Source of the DNA: an uncultured Clostridia bacterium
Lineage (GTDB): Bacteria > Bacillota > Clostridia > Lachnospirales > Lachnospiraceae
Reading direction: 5' to 3'
DNA: 64,000 bases
Assembly (NCBI GenBank): GCA_948467395.1
Contig: CAOKDX010000010.1
Location: 33,664 to 97,663 of the forward strand
Shown here: positions 28,120-37,402 of the stretch, piece after piece
Position numbering within the stretch: position 1 is the first letter of the stretch
Layout: each line of letters opens with the position of its first letter
The notes under the pieces: generated by a model
Seen by the model: only the letters and a program-made list of their open reading frames with translations
The model's database searches: none
What the model was told of the DNA's origin: nothing
Translations under genes and position numbers: made by a program

Positions 28120-29625
28120 ATGCGAGTGACCAATTCAATGATGCGCAACAATTCGATGCTGAATATGCAGAAGAACAAAGTTGCCTACAATAAATATCTG
28201 ATGCAGTACAATACACAGAAGAAGATCCAGCGTCCTTCTGATGATCCGATCATTGCGGCCAAAGCATTGAAATACCGCACCACTCTGGTAGAGATCGATC
28301 AGTATCTGAAGAATATTGATGACGCCACTTCCTGGATGGATGCCACAGAGACCGTGCTGAATGATGTGGACAGCGTGCTGAGGAATATGGTGGACTATTT
28401 TACCCAGGCAGCTACCGGCACTGTGAATTCAGACGACCGGGCAGATATCGTGGCGAATCTCAAGCAGTATTCCTATTATATATATGAGCAGGATGCCAAC
28501 AGCGATTATGCGGGACGTTATCTCTTTACGGGTTACCGCACCGATGTGCCGCTTCTCTTCAATGAGGAGCAGCGCGATGTGACATATACCATTACAGAAA
28601 AGCTGGATGTGGACAATATCAGGCAGTACCAGTATGTGTATGGCGGAGCGGAGTATGGCGATAACAAAACGGCAGATCAGTATGCCAGCGAGGCTTCTAA
28701 ATTTGAGAATACCCACAGGATCTTTCTGTCCTATGACGACTGTGACCTGAAGGACGATCAGGGGAATCTGAAAAGTATCCAGCTCACCTATGTGGATCAG
28801 GCGGGGGTGACCCAGACACTGACCCCCATTACAAAAAATATAGAGGACAATACTGTATATAACGAACATCTTCATCCGGCGGCAGATGAAGTGTACTATA
28901 TACCGGAGACCGGTGAACTTGTATTTGGGGATGATGTATACAATGATGTCCGCACGGGAAAGGATTTGACGGCAGTTTATGACAAGACGGAATTCCAGAT
29001 CAATGATATCCGTCCCGAGCACTATTTTTCCTGCTCTACCGTCAATAATAAGACAGGAGAGACGGCGCTGTATACCAATGCCGGCACGCAGAAACTGAAT
29101 TACCAGGTGAATTTCAGCCAGATTCTGGCGGTGAACACAGAGGCGTGCAATGCCATTGACACATCCATCGGACGCTGTATTGAAGATATCACGAATCTGT
29201 GTAATGAGATTGATATTATGGAGAAGAATCTCGGCGCAGTGGAGAAGCGGATTGCAGAGTGCGATGAGAACGATACGACGAAGCTTGCCAGCCTGACGGA
29301 GCTGCAGGAACAGATCTCAACCCAGATCCAGCTGCAGAAGACCGTGCTGACCAACGCCCTGTCTGGCGGTATCACCACTTGTCAGAAGGCACAGGAAAAA
29401 CTGAATGTGGCATGTGCGGATCACGGATCACGCTATAACCGCATGATCATGACAAAGAATAAGCTGGAGATGCAGCAGATTGATACGGATGAGGCAAAAT
29501 CAGAGAATGAGGACGCAGATCTCGGAGAGGCGATGGTGAATTTCACTGAGGCAGATCTTCTGTACCAGGCGGTGTTAGGAGCCACCTCCAAGATTTTGGG
29601 ACAGTCCCTGCTTAACTTCATATAA
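28120..29625 (+). CDS. flgL: Flagellar hook-associated protein 3
   Basis: Junction protein between HAP1 and the filament, 501 aa. Terminal helices match the flagellin fold: N-terminal RVTNSMMRNNSMLNMQKNK and QRPSDDPI, C-terminal FTEADLLYQAVLGATSKILG. It is much longer than the roughly 300 aa of enteric FlgL because of a central insert (about 150-330) rich in Asp, Tyr and Thr that should be surface exposed. It follows the flgK pair and precedes fliW. Confidence 0.92.
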   Translation: MRVTNSMMRNNSMLNMQKNKVAYNKYLMQYNTQKKIQRPSDDPIIAAKALKYRTTLVEIDQYLKNIDDATSWMDATETVLNDVDSVLRNMVDYFTQAATGTVNSDDRADIVANLKQYSYYIYEQDANSDYAGRYLFTGYRTDVPLLFNEEQRDVTYTITEKLDVDNIRQYQYVYGGAEYGDNKTADQYASEASKFENTHRIFLSYDDCDLKDDQGNLKSIQLTYVDQAGVTQTLTPITKNIEDNTVYNEHLHPAADEVYYIPETGELVFGDDVYNDVRTGKDLTAVYDKTEFQINDIRPEHYFSCSTVNNKTGETALYTNAGTQKLNYQVNFSQILAVNTEACNAIDTSIGRCIEDITNLCNEIDIMEKNLGAVEKRIAECDENDTTKLASLTELQEQISTQIQLQKTVLTNALSGGITTCQKAQEKLNVACADHGSRYNRMIMTKNKLEMQQIDTDEAKSENEDADLGEAMVNFTEADLLYQAVLGATSKILGQSLLNFI

Positions 29626-29653
29626 AAACGGGAATGACATAAGGAGGAAGGGT

Positions 29654-30106
29654 ATGCTTGTAAAGACGAAATTTTTTGGAGAAGTAGACCTGCCGGAAGA
29701 GAAGATCCTGACCTTTGAACGGGGTCTGATTGGTCTGGCGGACTACAAACGGTTTACGATCCTGTATGACTGTGAAAAAGAAGAAACCAATATCTCATGG
29801 CTCCAGAGTGTGGATGAGCCGACGCTGGCACTTCCGGTAATAAAGCCGTGGCTGGTAAAAGAAGAATATAATCCCACGGTGGAGGATGAACTGTTGTCTC
29901 CCCTTGGGGAACTGACAGAAGAGAATCTGGTGATTCTTCTGACAATGACGGTTCCGGCGGATATCAAAGAAATGACAGTGAATCTGAAAGCGCCGATCAT
30001 AATCAATGCAGATACAAGAAAAGCGGTACAGATCATTGCCGATAACCAGGACTATGAGGTGAAATACAAAGTATACGAAATCCTCAATAAAAAGCAGGAG
30101 GGGTAA
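29654..30106 (+). CDS. fliW: Flagellar assembly factor FliW
   Basis: 150-aa protein that binds flagellin and also binds and inhibits CsrA. When flagellin is secreted, freed FliW takes up CsrA and allows flagellin translation (established in Bacillus subtilis). The family sequence includes FFGEVDLPEEKILTFERGLIG at the start and NLKAPIIINADTRKA near the end. It lies 4 bp before csrA, and the flagellin leader carries candidate CsrA sites, so the whole switch is in this window. Confidence 0.95.
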   Translation: MLVKTKFFGEVDLPEEKILTFERGLIGLADYKRFTILYDCEKEETNISWLQSVDEPTLALPVIKPWLVKEEYNPTVEDELLSPLGELTEENLVILLTMTVPADIKEMTVNLKAPIIINADTRKAVQIIADNQDYEVKYKVYEILNKKQEG

Positions 30107-30110
30107 TCAT

Positions 30111-30332
30111 ATGCTGGCTTTGTCAAGAAAAATCAACCAGTCGATCATATTAAATGACAATATCGAGGTCACCATACTGGAGATCAAGGGAGATCAGATT
30201 AAGATTGGGATTGACGCACCCAAAACGGTGCCGATTTACCGAAAAGAAATTTATACCCAGATCAAGGATGCCAATACCGAGGCAGCCAAGACGGCTACGC
30301 CGGATGCACTGTCCCGGTTTATGCAGTCATAA
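30111..30332 (+). CDS. csrA: Translational regulator CsrA
   Basis: Small RNA-binding dimer, 73 aa, that binds GGA in hairpin loops and blocks translation of flagellin mRNA. It opens with MLALSRKINQSIIL and has the conserved VPIYRKEIY with the RNA-binding arginine near residue 44. The C-terminal extension of about 15 residues may be where FliW docks (family knowledge). The start is four bases after the fliW stop, with GGAGGGG before it. Confidence 0.95.
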   Translation: MLALSRKINQSIILNDNIEVTILEIKGDQIKIGIDAPKTVPIYRKEIYTQIKDANTEAAKTATPDALSRFMQS

Positions 30333-30368
30333 AGCATGGAGATACCGGCATTTTTGCTGCTTAAGGGT

Positions 30369-30395
30369 TAATTTTCCAGGAAGGGATGCCGATAT
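30369..30395 (+). promoter_or_regulatory. Sigma-28 promoter for flaG-fliD-fliS
   Basis: TAAT (30369-30372), 16 bases, then CCGATAT (30389-30395) preceded by G. The offset equals that of the flgM and flagellin promoters. An inverted repeat CGGCAT/ATGCCG (30346-30351, 30386-30391) overlaps the -10. Confidence 0.75.
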
Positions 30396-30448
30396 TTAAT
30401 GTAAAGCAACAAAATATTCTGATAAAATGACACATGGAGGTGTTAGAT

Positions 30449-30871
30449 ATGGAATTAGAAACGATTTCAAGAGCCAATGCGAACTACAATAGTACGCAGG
30501 AGGCGGCGAAGGTTTCTGTGGAGAAGGAGATGCCGGAGGTTGCAGCGGCAGTTCCCCAGAAAGCAGCAGAGCACATTGTCCGGAAAACTGCCGAGTCAGG
30601 GATGACAGGTCAGAAAGAAGGACAGGACGCAGAGCAGAAAGAGCGTGCGGCAAGCGAGGCATCGATTCAGGATGCCGTAAACAGCGCAAACCGCAAGATG
30701 GAGCATACCCGTTGTGAGTATTCATACCACAAGGAGACGAAACGGGTGTCCATCAAAGTGATCAACGATGAAACCGATGAGGTGATTCGTGAGATTCCGC
30801 CGGAAAAATCCCTGAAGATGCTCCAGAAGATGTGGGAGATGGCTGGAATTCTTGTAGATGAAAAAAGATAG
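30449..30871 (+). CDS. flaG: FlaG family flagellar protein
   Basis: 140-aa protein with an Ala/Glu/Gln-rich disordered N-terminal two-thirds and the conserved FlaG domain at the C-terminus (YHKETKRVSIKVINDETDEV, then IREIPPEKSLKM). FlaG affects filament length in several species. The ATG at 30449 is chosen because GGAGGT lies eight bases upstream; ATG 30434 has no site. It precedes fliD, as in Bacillus. Confidence 0.9.
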   Translation: MELETISRANANYNSTQEAAKVSVEKEMPEVAAAVPQKAAEHIVRKTAESGMTGQKEGQDAEQKERAASEASIQDAVNSANRKMEHTRCEYSYHKETKRVSIKVINDETDEVIREIPPEKSLKMLQKMWEMAGILVDEKR

Positions 30872-30883
30872 GAGGGGTTTGGA

Positions 30884-32938
30884 ATGCCGATTCGAATGAG
30901 TGGACTTATGTCCGGAATGGATACAGAAGCAATTGTGAAGGAATTGATGTCGGCCCAGAGCATCAAAAAAAATAAAGTAGTCAAGGCGAAGACAAAATTA
31001 GAGTGGAAGCAGACGAAGTGGGCGGATCTGAATAAGAAGCTCACAAATCTGTATAACAACTTTGTCTCCAAGATGCAGATGACATCAGCATACAAAACGA
31101 AGAAAGCGACCCTGTCCGATGAATCCAAGGCGAAGGTGACGGCGGGAACCAATGCGGTCAATGGAAATTATACAATGGAAGTGAAGAATGTTGCTACCCT
31201 GCAGTATCTAACCGGCGGTGTAGTGGGCGCCAAGTCAGACAGTGCAAAGCTGTCCGAACTGGATCCGGGTCTTGTCGGAGAGGAGATCACTGTTACAAAT
31301 GGCTCCAAGACTACGAAGTTTACAGTGGATGAAAATACTACCATTGCTGATTTCACAAAACAACTCCGGAGCGCCGGGCTGAACGCAAGCTATGACAAAG
31401 ATCAGAAGCGTCTGTTTATCAGCAGCAAGGAAACTGGTTTAGGGAATTCTTTCTCCATAACAGGAGCTGCGTTCTCCTCAGATGAGATCAGCAAAAAGAA
31501 TGCCCTGCTGAACGATCTGGATTATTCCAATATGAGCGCTGCCAACAAAAAGATTGTTGACCAGGCAGTGAAATCACTGCAGACATCCGGAGTGGGAACA
31601 GCAGAATACGATGCGGCGCTGGACTCTCTTGCGCAGGTTTCCTATGAACATAAAAAAGATGCTGCCACCCAGGCTGCCACCACATATGTGAAAGCAAAGC
31701 TTTATGACTCCCAGTATGCCAGCAATCTGGCAGCGGCAGGCGGAGATGCCAAGAAGGCAGAGGAAGAGACTACCGCATGGGTAAATAAGCAGATGACGGA
31801 AGATGCTACGAAAGTAGAGATTGATAAATATGTTTTCGACGGCGTGTCACAGAGCGATCTCGATGCACTGGGCTCTGAGGCGTCTGCCAAATATTATGCC
31901 GATGGAAAAACCGTTTCCGCACCGATGCAGGGCGTGGATCAGACATCCGAGAAAGCTGCTCTTGGTGCTGCGGCCAGTGATTATGCATCGGTTACGGATC
32001 GTACAAATTCCGGCGGCGACAGCGCTGCCTTGATGGCGCTGGGTATTACAAATATATCTGTGGCAGCAGACGGAACTGTGACAAAGGGGACGGAGCCGGC
32101 AGGAATGAAGCTGATCGAGGCGTCAGATAGTGTGATCATCCTGAACGGGGCGACACTGACTTCTACCTCTACAGTGGTATCTGCCAACGGACTCAGCATA
32201 GATCTGATTGGAAAGACGAAAGACGATGAACCGGTAACGTTTTCCGTTTCCAATGATGTGGATGGCATCTATGATACCATCAAAGGTTTCCTGAAGGAAT
32301 ACAATGATGTGATGAAAGAAATGAACACATTGTACAATGCGGATTCATCCAAAGGTTATGAGCCGCTGACCAGCGAAGAGAAGGAAGCCATGACGGATGA
32401 GGACGTGAAGCTCTGGGAGGATAAGATTAAGGATTCCCTTCTTCGCCGTGACCAGACATTAAACGGGATCATGCAGGGAATGCGGTCCGTTATGATGGGT
32501 ACGGTTTCCTACGAAGGCAAGAATTATGCCCTTTCCAGCTTTGGCATCATGACGTCAACGGACTACAAAGAGGGCGGCCTGCTTCATATTTATGGTGACA
32601 AGGACGATTCTGTCTATGCGGACAGGGATGATAAACTAAGAAAAGCCATTGAAGAAAATCCGGATGCCCTTATCGCTACCATGACGGGCATATTTGGAAA
32701 TCTGCGTAAAGAGATGGCCCAGAAGATGGCGGGTACAAAGAACAGCAGTGCCCTGACCTTCTATGATGACATCAAGATGAAGAACGATGTCAAGGAATAT
32801 GAGAAGGATATCAAGAGCTGGGAGGAGCGCCTGGCAGATATTGAGGAATCTTACTATAAGAAGTTTACCGCCATGGAAACAGCCCTTGCCAAGCTGCAGT
32901 CAAAGCAGAGTTCTCTTTCCAGTCTCTTTGGCGGATGA
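30884..32938 (+). CDS. fliD: Flagellar filament cap protein FliD
   Basis: Filament cap (HAP2), 684 aa, on which flagellin folds as it leaves the channel. The N-terminus has MSGLMSGMDTEAIVKELM and an amphipathic coiled coil; the C-terminal 120 residues carry the second coiled-coil arm (KEYEKDIKSWEERLADIEE). The central part (about 150-420) is Ala/Ser/Thr-rich and longer than in Bacillus FliD. It is followed by fliS. Confidence 0.93.
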   Translation: MPIRMSGLMSGMDTEAIVKELMSAQSIKKNKVVKAKTKLEWKQTKWADLNKKLTNLYNNFVSKMQMTSAYKTKKATLSDESKAKVTAGTNAVNGNYTMEVKNVATLQYLTGGVVGAKSDSAKLSELDPGLVGEEITVTNGSKTTKFTVDENTTIADFTKQLRSAGLNASYDKDQKRLFISSKETGLGNSFSITGAAFSSDEISKKNALLNDLDYSNMSAANKKIVDQAVKSLQTSGVGTAEYDAALDSLAQVSYEHKKDAATQAATTYVKAKLYDSQYASNLAAAGGDAKKAEEETTAWVNKQMTEDATKVEIDKYVFDGVSQSDLDALGSEASAKYYADGKTVSAPMQGVDQTSEKAALGAAASDYASVTDRTNSGGDSAALMALGITNISVAADGTVTKGTEPAGMKLIEASDSVIILNGATLTSTSTVVSANGLSIDLIGKTKDDEPVTFSVSNDVDGIYDTIKGFLKEYNDVMKEMNTLYNADSSKGYEPLTSEEKEAMTDEDVKLWEDKIKDSLLRRDQTLNGIMQGMRSVMMGTVSYEGKNYALSSFGIMTSTDYKEGGLLHIYGDKDDSVYADRDDKLRKAIEENPDALIATMTGIFGNLRKEMAQKMAGTKNSSALTFYDDIKMKNDVKEYEKDIKSWEERLADIEESYYKKFTAMETALAKLQSKQSSLSSLFGG

Positions 32939-32990
32939 TAACCGGCTGCCTGTGATCTGGCGGAAGACTAGAGTGTGATTGGAGGAAATA

Positions 32991-33368
32991 ATGGATTATA
33001 AGGCGATGAATGCCTACCAGAAAAATGCCATAATGACTGCCTCCCCGGCAGAACTTACGCTGATGCTTTATGATGGAGCTATTAAATTCTGTAACATTGC
33101 ATTGACAGCAATAGAGAAAAATGATGTGCAGAGAGCTCATCAGAATATAAAAAAAGCAGAGGCGATCATAACAGAATTACGTGCCTCCCTTGACCGGAAA
33201 TATCCGGTCTGGGAGGATTTTGAGCGTGTATATGAATATATATACAATAATCTGGTTGAGGCAAATATAAGGAAGGATGCCGGAGCCCTGGAAGAGGCTC
33301 TGGGGCGTATACGAGAGATGCGGGATACATGGAAGGAAGTTATGCGTCTGAACAAAGCTGGCATGTAA
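32991..33368 (+). CDS. fliS: Flagellin export chaperone FliS
   Basis: 125-aa four-helix chaperone that holds the flagellin C-terminus in the cytoplasm before export. Family features are AYQKNAIMTASPAELTLMLYDGAIKF at the start and VYEYIYNNLVEANI. The ATG at 32991 follows TTGGAGG by six bases; a TTG at 32979 overlaps that site and is rejected. It lies between the cap protein and a FliT-like gene. Confidence 0.95.
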   Translation: MDYKAMNAYQKNAIMTASPAELTLMLYDGAIKFCNIALTAIEKNDVQRAHQNIKKAEAIITELRASLDRKYPVWEDFERVYEYIYNNLVEANIRKDAGALEEALGRIREMRDTWKEVMRLNKAGM

Positions 33369-33387
33369 GCAGATAGGATGTGGTCAG

Positions 33388-33882
33388 ATGGAAAAAAAAT
33401 ATGAAAACAGTGTCTATGTCAGTATGATGGCAGATTCATTGAAAAAGAAGGAAGAGATACTGGAATTTCTATATGAGAGGACGGCGGAGCAGGAGAAGAT
33501 CCTGAAGTCAGATGATCCGGATCTGGACCGGTTTCAGCAGACCATTGACGAAAAGGGAGACCGGATCGCACAGCTGGAGCAGCTGGATCAGGGATTTGAC
33601 ACATTATTCCGGCTGGTGGAAAAGGAGCTGCAGCAGAACCGGGAAAACTACCGGGAAGAAATACTGGAGGTGCAGGGCCGGATCCGCAGGGTTTCGGAGC
33701 TGAGCATGAAGCTGCAGGCGCTGGAGCACCAGAACAATGAGCGGTTTAAAGGCTATCTCTCCCGCAAGAGGCAGGAGATCAGACAGTTCCGGGTCAAGGA
33801 CAGGACGGCGGCAAATTATTATCAGAATATGGCGAATGCCCATAAATCCGATCAGTCTTACTATCTCAATGAAATTAAATAA
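33388..33882 (+). CDS. FliT/FlgN-like flagellar helical protein
   Basis: 164-aa, almost wholly helical protein with heptad-like repeats (EKGDRIAQLEQLDQGFDTLFR). Its place directly after fliS suggests a FliT-like export chaperone for FliD; the coiled coil is also FlgN-like. No motif proves the function. The C-terminal KDRTAANYYQNM stretch resembles the tail seen in clostridial FlgN/FliT-type proteins. The gene ends about 200 bases before the flagellin start. Confidence 0.65.
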   Translation: MEKKYENSVYVSMMADSLKKKEEILEFLYERTAEQEKILKSDDPDLDRFQQTIDEKGDRIAQLEQLDQGFDTLFRLVEKELQQNRENYREEILEVQGRIRRVSELSMKLQALEHQNNERFKGYLSRKRQEIRQFRVKDRTAANYYQNMANAHKSDQSYYLNEIK

Positions 33883-33910
33883 ATTTTTTTCAAAAAATTG
33901 AAAAAGAGGG

Positions 33911-33938
33911 TAAAGTTTTATTTTCTTACTCCGATATA
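33911..33938 (+). promoter_or_regulatory. Sigma-28 promoter of flagellin
   Basis: TAAA (33911-33914), 16 bases, then CCGATATA (33931-33938). This is a near-consensus SigD site with the same offset as the flgM and flaG promoters. Confidence 0.9.
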
Positions 33939-33960
33939 TATAATGTCAGAAAGATAATAA

Positions 33961-34081
33961 CTAAAGCGAATGGCAGTTTTCACTGCCGGGCCCGCAGGAG
34001 GAACCTGCCATTGCTTTAGATATTATAAATAAAAAAAATAATCGGCAGGGAAGCCGATACAAATTCAAGGAGGAATGAATT
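33961..34081 (+). promoter_or_regulatory. Flagellin leader with three GGA hairpins (candidate CsrA sites)
   Basis: Site 1: GCAGG (33994-33998) and CCTGC (34004-34008) enclose the loop AGGAA. It lies inside a larger 15-bp stem, 33961-33976 with 34005-34019, which competes with its 3' arm. Site 2: ATCGGC (34041-34046) and GCCGAT (34053-34058) enclose AGGGAA. Site 3: AATTCA (34062-34067) and TGAATT (34076-34081) enclose the Shine-Dalgarno AGGAGGAA directly before the ATG. Loops presenting GGA, one of them the ribosome-binding site, are the known binding form for CsrA, encoded 3.8 kb upstream. Confidence 0.75.
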
Positions 34082-34897
34082 ATGATAGTACAGCATAATA
34101 TTACATCAATGAACGCCAACAGACAGTTGGGTATTGTAGGAAACAATCTTACAAAGTCTACAGAGAAACTTGCAAGTGGTTATAGAATCAACCGTGCAGC
34201 AGATGATGCAGCAGGCCTTGCAATTTCTGAGAAAATGAGAGCTCAGGTTCGTGGCCTGAACAGAGCATCTGACAACGCTCAGGATGGTATTTCTCTGATC
34301 CAGACAGCTGAGGGTGCTATGGAGCAGCAGCATGCAATCCTTCAGAGAACTCGTGAACTGGTAGTTCAGGCTGGTAACACCGGTGTTCTTGAGTCTACAG
34401 CTGAGAACGATTATCAGAAGATTCAGGACGAGATCAACGAACTGAAAGCAGAGTTCGAGAGAATTAACACAGACACAGAGTTCAACAAGAAAAAACTGTT
34501 GGATGGTTCTTACAGCAGCCAGTATCTGCAGATCGGTGCTAACGATGGCCAGGGTATCTCTGTAACAATTAACAAGACTTCCTGGGCTGATGTAGATGTA
34601 TTATCTGGTGCTGCTGGATCCGGCGGTACAGTAATCAATACTGTTGATACTATGCTGCAGAGCGTATCTACAGAGCGTTCCAAGCTTGGTGCTATCCAGA
34701 ACCGTCTGGAGTACACAGTTAAAGTTGATGACAACACTGCTGAGAACCTTCAGTCCGCTGAATCCCGTATGCGTGATACAGATATGGCTGATGAGATGAC
34801 CAGATTCTCCAAGGAGAGCATCCTTCAGCAGGCAGCTACTTCAATGCTTGCTCAGGCAAATCAGGCAAATCAGGGAGTGCTTTCACTTCTCGGGTAA
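34082..34897 (+). CDS. fliC: Flagellin
   Basis: Filament subunit, 271 aa. The D0/D1 regions are complete: N-terminal HNITSMNANRQL and C-terminal QQAATSMLAQANQANQGVLSL. The TLR5-contact stretch LQRTRELVVQ is intact at 87-96. The exposed middle (about 165-195) is only a short Gly/Ser/Thr stretch, so D2 and D3 are absent. Codons differ from the neighbours (many AGA, GCT, GGT, GAA), as expected for a very highly expressed gene. Sigma-28 and the CsrA leader control it; a terminator follows. Sugar-phosphate and nonulosonic genes lie downstream, so it may be modified. Confidence 0.97.
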   Translation: MIVQHNITSMNANRQLGIVGNNLTKSTEKLASGYRINRAADDAAGLAISEKMRAQVRGLNRASDNAQDGISLIQTAEGAMEQQHAILQRTRELVVQAGNTGVLESTAENDYQKIQDEINELKAEFERINTDTEFNKKKLLDGSYSSQYLQIGANDGQGISVTINKTSWADVDVLSGAAGSGGTVINTVDTMLQSVSTERSKLGAIQNRLEYTVKVDDNTAENLQSAESRMRDTDMADEMTRFSKESILQQAATSMLAQANQANQGVLSLLG

Positions 34898-34945
34898 TCG
34901 CTCTGAGTGCATGAGAAAATGGAAAAGTTGTACAATGCATAATGG

Positions 34946-34989
34946 AAAGGATATCCCGGTATTCTATATCGGGGTATCCTTTTTCTTTT
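34946..34989 (+). terminator. Rho-independent terminator after flagellin
   Basis: A 13-bp stem (34946-34958 with 34970-34982, one wobble) is followed by a T-rich run. Only about 50 bases separate it from the next start codon and no clear promoter is seen there, so some read-through into the LicD genes is possible. Confidence 0.85.
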
Positions 34990-35035
34990 ATCTTATGAGG
35001 GATACTCTTTCAAATTCAAAATTTAGGAGGTTACC

Positions 35036-37369
35036 ATGGAATTTCCGGATTCTTTTTTTGAAGATGAGGTGCGCGAGGGTTTTTATGTGCCAGGTATGAT
35101 GAAACGGGCTTGGGCGGCTCATCTGGAAGTGCTTGACGCAGTATATAAAGTGTGTCAGAAGCATCAGCTCACCTGCTTTGCTGAGTGGGGAACACTGCTG
35201 GGTGCCATCCGGCATGGGGGGATGATCCCCTGGGATGATGATATCGATATCTGTATGAAGCGGAAGGATTTTGAAAAATTTATTGAGATAGCAGAAGAAG
35301 AACTTCCGAAAGGATACTGGATTATGAATTATCGCACTCATAACACCGACAATATGGTGACCAAGATAATCAGTTATCCGATTTCAGTACTTCCTGAGAG
35401 GGAGCTGCCGAGATTTCATGGGTATCCTTATGTGGCGAGCATCGACCTCTTTCCTCTGGATTTCATGCCCCGGGATCAGGAGGGTAAGGATGCGTTTTGG
35501 GATCTCATACGTTTGGTGGCAGAACTGAATCATCACGTTGAAATAGACGATATGGATACCAAAGAGGTACAGCATGCCCTTCATGGAGTGGAACAGATTT
35601 GCGGTATTACATTGGACAGGGACAAGCCGCTGAGACGGCAGCTGACCCGGGCTTTGGAAAATGTGGCTGCTCGGTTTCAGGAGGAAAATTCTGATGAGCT
35701 GACAGCCATTACCTATTATTTGAATTCAAAAGCATACCATTTTCCTAAATCCTATTATAGCGGCCAAATTCAGGTTCCTTTCGAAAATACATATATTACC
35801 GTTCCGGTGGAGTATGACCGATTGCTTGGCTTTAAGTATGGCGACTATATGCGGCCGGTGAGGGAATTTGATACCCATGAATACCCCGCCTATAAGGTGG
35901 TGCATGAAGGCATTCGCCAGCAGATGCACATTGAACCCTATCAATACAGATTTTCAAAAGAGGAAATGGAAGAGGCGCTGAAGGAGCGTCTGCCAAAGGA
36001 CACCCTGAAAAACCGGGTTCTAGGGTTTCTTCCCCTCTTTCACGAGGCGCATGGCGAGGTCGGGCAGAGGGTAGAGACCGGGGATGCCGCTGCGGCGGCA
36101 GGAATTCTCGGTGAATGTCAGAATGCTGCGATCCAGCTCGGCACGATGATCGAGGAAGAGTGTGGAGAGGATCATGCCACCATCCGCATATTGGAACAAT
36201 ACTGTGAGGCAGTGTTCCGGCTTCACCAGAGCATAAGTGGAGAGACGGAGGATAAAGCATTCATTTCTGGCAGCCTGGATGAACTGATTCGATGGGAAGA
36301 AAAACTGGAGGAGAGTATCCGGACTTCGATACAGGAGAGAAAAGAGATTGTTTTTGTGCCATACAAAACCGCTTACTGGGGGGGGATGGAGAGTGTATGG
36401 CGGGCTGCCATGGAGGATGAGGATACGGATGTATATGTGATTCCGGCTCCCTATTATTACAAGGATGATTTTGGAAATGTAAAGAGAGAGGAGCCGCATT
36501 ACGAGACAGAGTATCCCGAAGAGGTTGTCATTACCTCTTATGAGGAATATAATTTTGAAGTTCATCATCCGGACTGTATTGTGATTCAGTGCCCCTACGA
36601 TGAATACAGCTACGGTCTGACCATCCATCCATTTTTTTATGCGCGGAACCTCAAAAAATATACGGATAATCTTGTCTATATCCCGCCCATGGTTATGGAT
36701 GAAATTCAGAAGGAGGACGGACGCGGCCGGGTGACGCTTCGGTATTTCTGCAACACTCCGGGAGTCGTTCATGCGGATCAGGTAATCCTGCAGTCAGAGC
36801 AGATGAAGGATGTCTATGTGGAGCTTCTAACAGAATTCGCAGGAGAGGAGACAAGGGAGATGTGGGAAAATAAAATATCAGGTTCTGGTTCTCCGATACA
36901 GGATCAGACAGAGAGCAAAACGTCTTTGGATATTGGCTCCGACAACATACCGGAGGAATGGCGCGGCAGAATCCTGCGCCCGGATGGAAGCCGGAAGAGG
37001 GTAATTCTCTATGTGACCAGCGTAAGTGCGCTCTTTAGCAATGGCGACCGGGAGGTTGACAAAATGCGGGAGGTATTCCAACTGTTTCAGGAATACAGGG
37101 ATGATGTGGTGATGTGGTGGCGGCCCGACCCCAGGACAAGAGAGGTATTGAGAAAGACAAAGCCGGGAGTGATGCAGAGATATCGCGATCTTCTGCAGGA
37201 GTACCGGGAGGACGGCTGGGGCATTTATGACGATACCCAGGAGCTGGAGCGGGCAGTGAGAATGGCGGACGCTTATTACGGGGATACCGGAAGAGAGGCG
37301 AATATGTGCCGGGATCAGAAAAAGCCGGTTATGTTCCAGAATACTGCCATAAGCAATACCACGCATTGA
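35036..37369 (+). CDS. LicD-family transferase fused to CDP-glycerol phosphotransferase-like domain
   Basis: 777-aa multi-domain protein. The N-terminal LicD nucleotidyltransferase fold (about 1-300) has AEWGTLLGAIRHGG and the metal-binding WDDDID at 66-71; LicD proteins move phosphocholine or similar phospho-groups from CDP/CMP carriers to glycans. A linker helix region (about 330-430) follows. From about 436 comes a region like gut Firmicutes CDP-glycerol glycerophosphotransferases (IVFVPYKTAYWGGMESVW, ending in a Rossmann half at about 655-760). No signal peptide or membrane helix is seen. It lies right after flagellin and before the aminoethylphosphonate genes, so CMP-AEP is a likely donor (inference). 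Confidence 0.8.
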   Translation: MEFPDSFFEDEVREGFYVPGMMKRAWAAHLEVLDAVYKVCQKHQLTCFAEWGTLLGAIRHGGMIPWDDDIDICMKRKDFEKFIEIAEEELPKGYWIMNYRTHNTDNMVTKIISYPISVLPERELPRFHGYPYVASIDLFPLDFMPRDQEGKDAFWDLIRLVAELNHHVEIDDMDTKEVQHALHGVEQICGITLDRDKPLRRQLTRALENVAARFQEENSDELTAITYYLNSKAYHFPKSYYSGQIQVPFENTYITVPVEYDRLLGFKYGDYMRPVREFDTHEYPAYKVVHEGIRQQMHIEPYQYRFSKEEMEEALKERLPKDTLKNRVLGFLPLFHEAHGEVGQRVETGDAAAAAGILGECQNAAIQLGTMIEEECGEDHATIRILEQYCEAVFRLHQSISGETEDKAFISGSLDELIRWEEKLEESIRTSIQERKEIVFVPYKTAYWGGMESVWRAAMEDEDTDVYVIPAPYYYKDDFGNVKREEPHYETEYPEEVVITSYEEYNFEVHHPDCIVIQCPYDEYSYGLTIHPFFYARNLKKYTDNLVYIPPMVMDEIQKEDGRGRVTLRYFCNTPGVVHADQVILQSEQMKDVYVELLTEFAGEETREMWENKISGSGSPIQDQTESKTSLDIGSDNIPEEWRGRILRPDGSRKRVILYVTSVSALFSNGDREVDKMREVFQLFQEYRDDVVMWWRPDPRTREVLRKTKPGVMQRYRDLLQEYREDGWGIYDDTQELERAVRMADAYYGDTGREANMCRDQKKPVMFQNTAISNTTH

Positions 37370-37402
37370 TATAGTATAAAATCCATTGATCGGAGGTACG
37401 CT

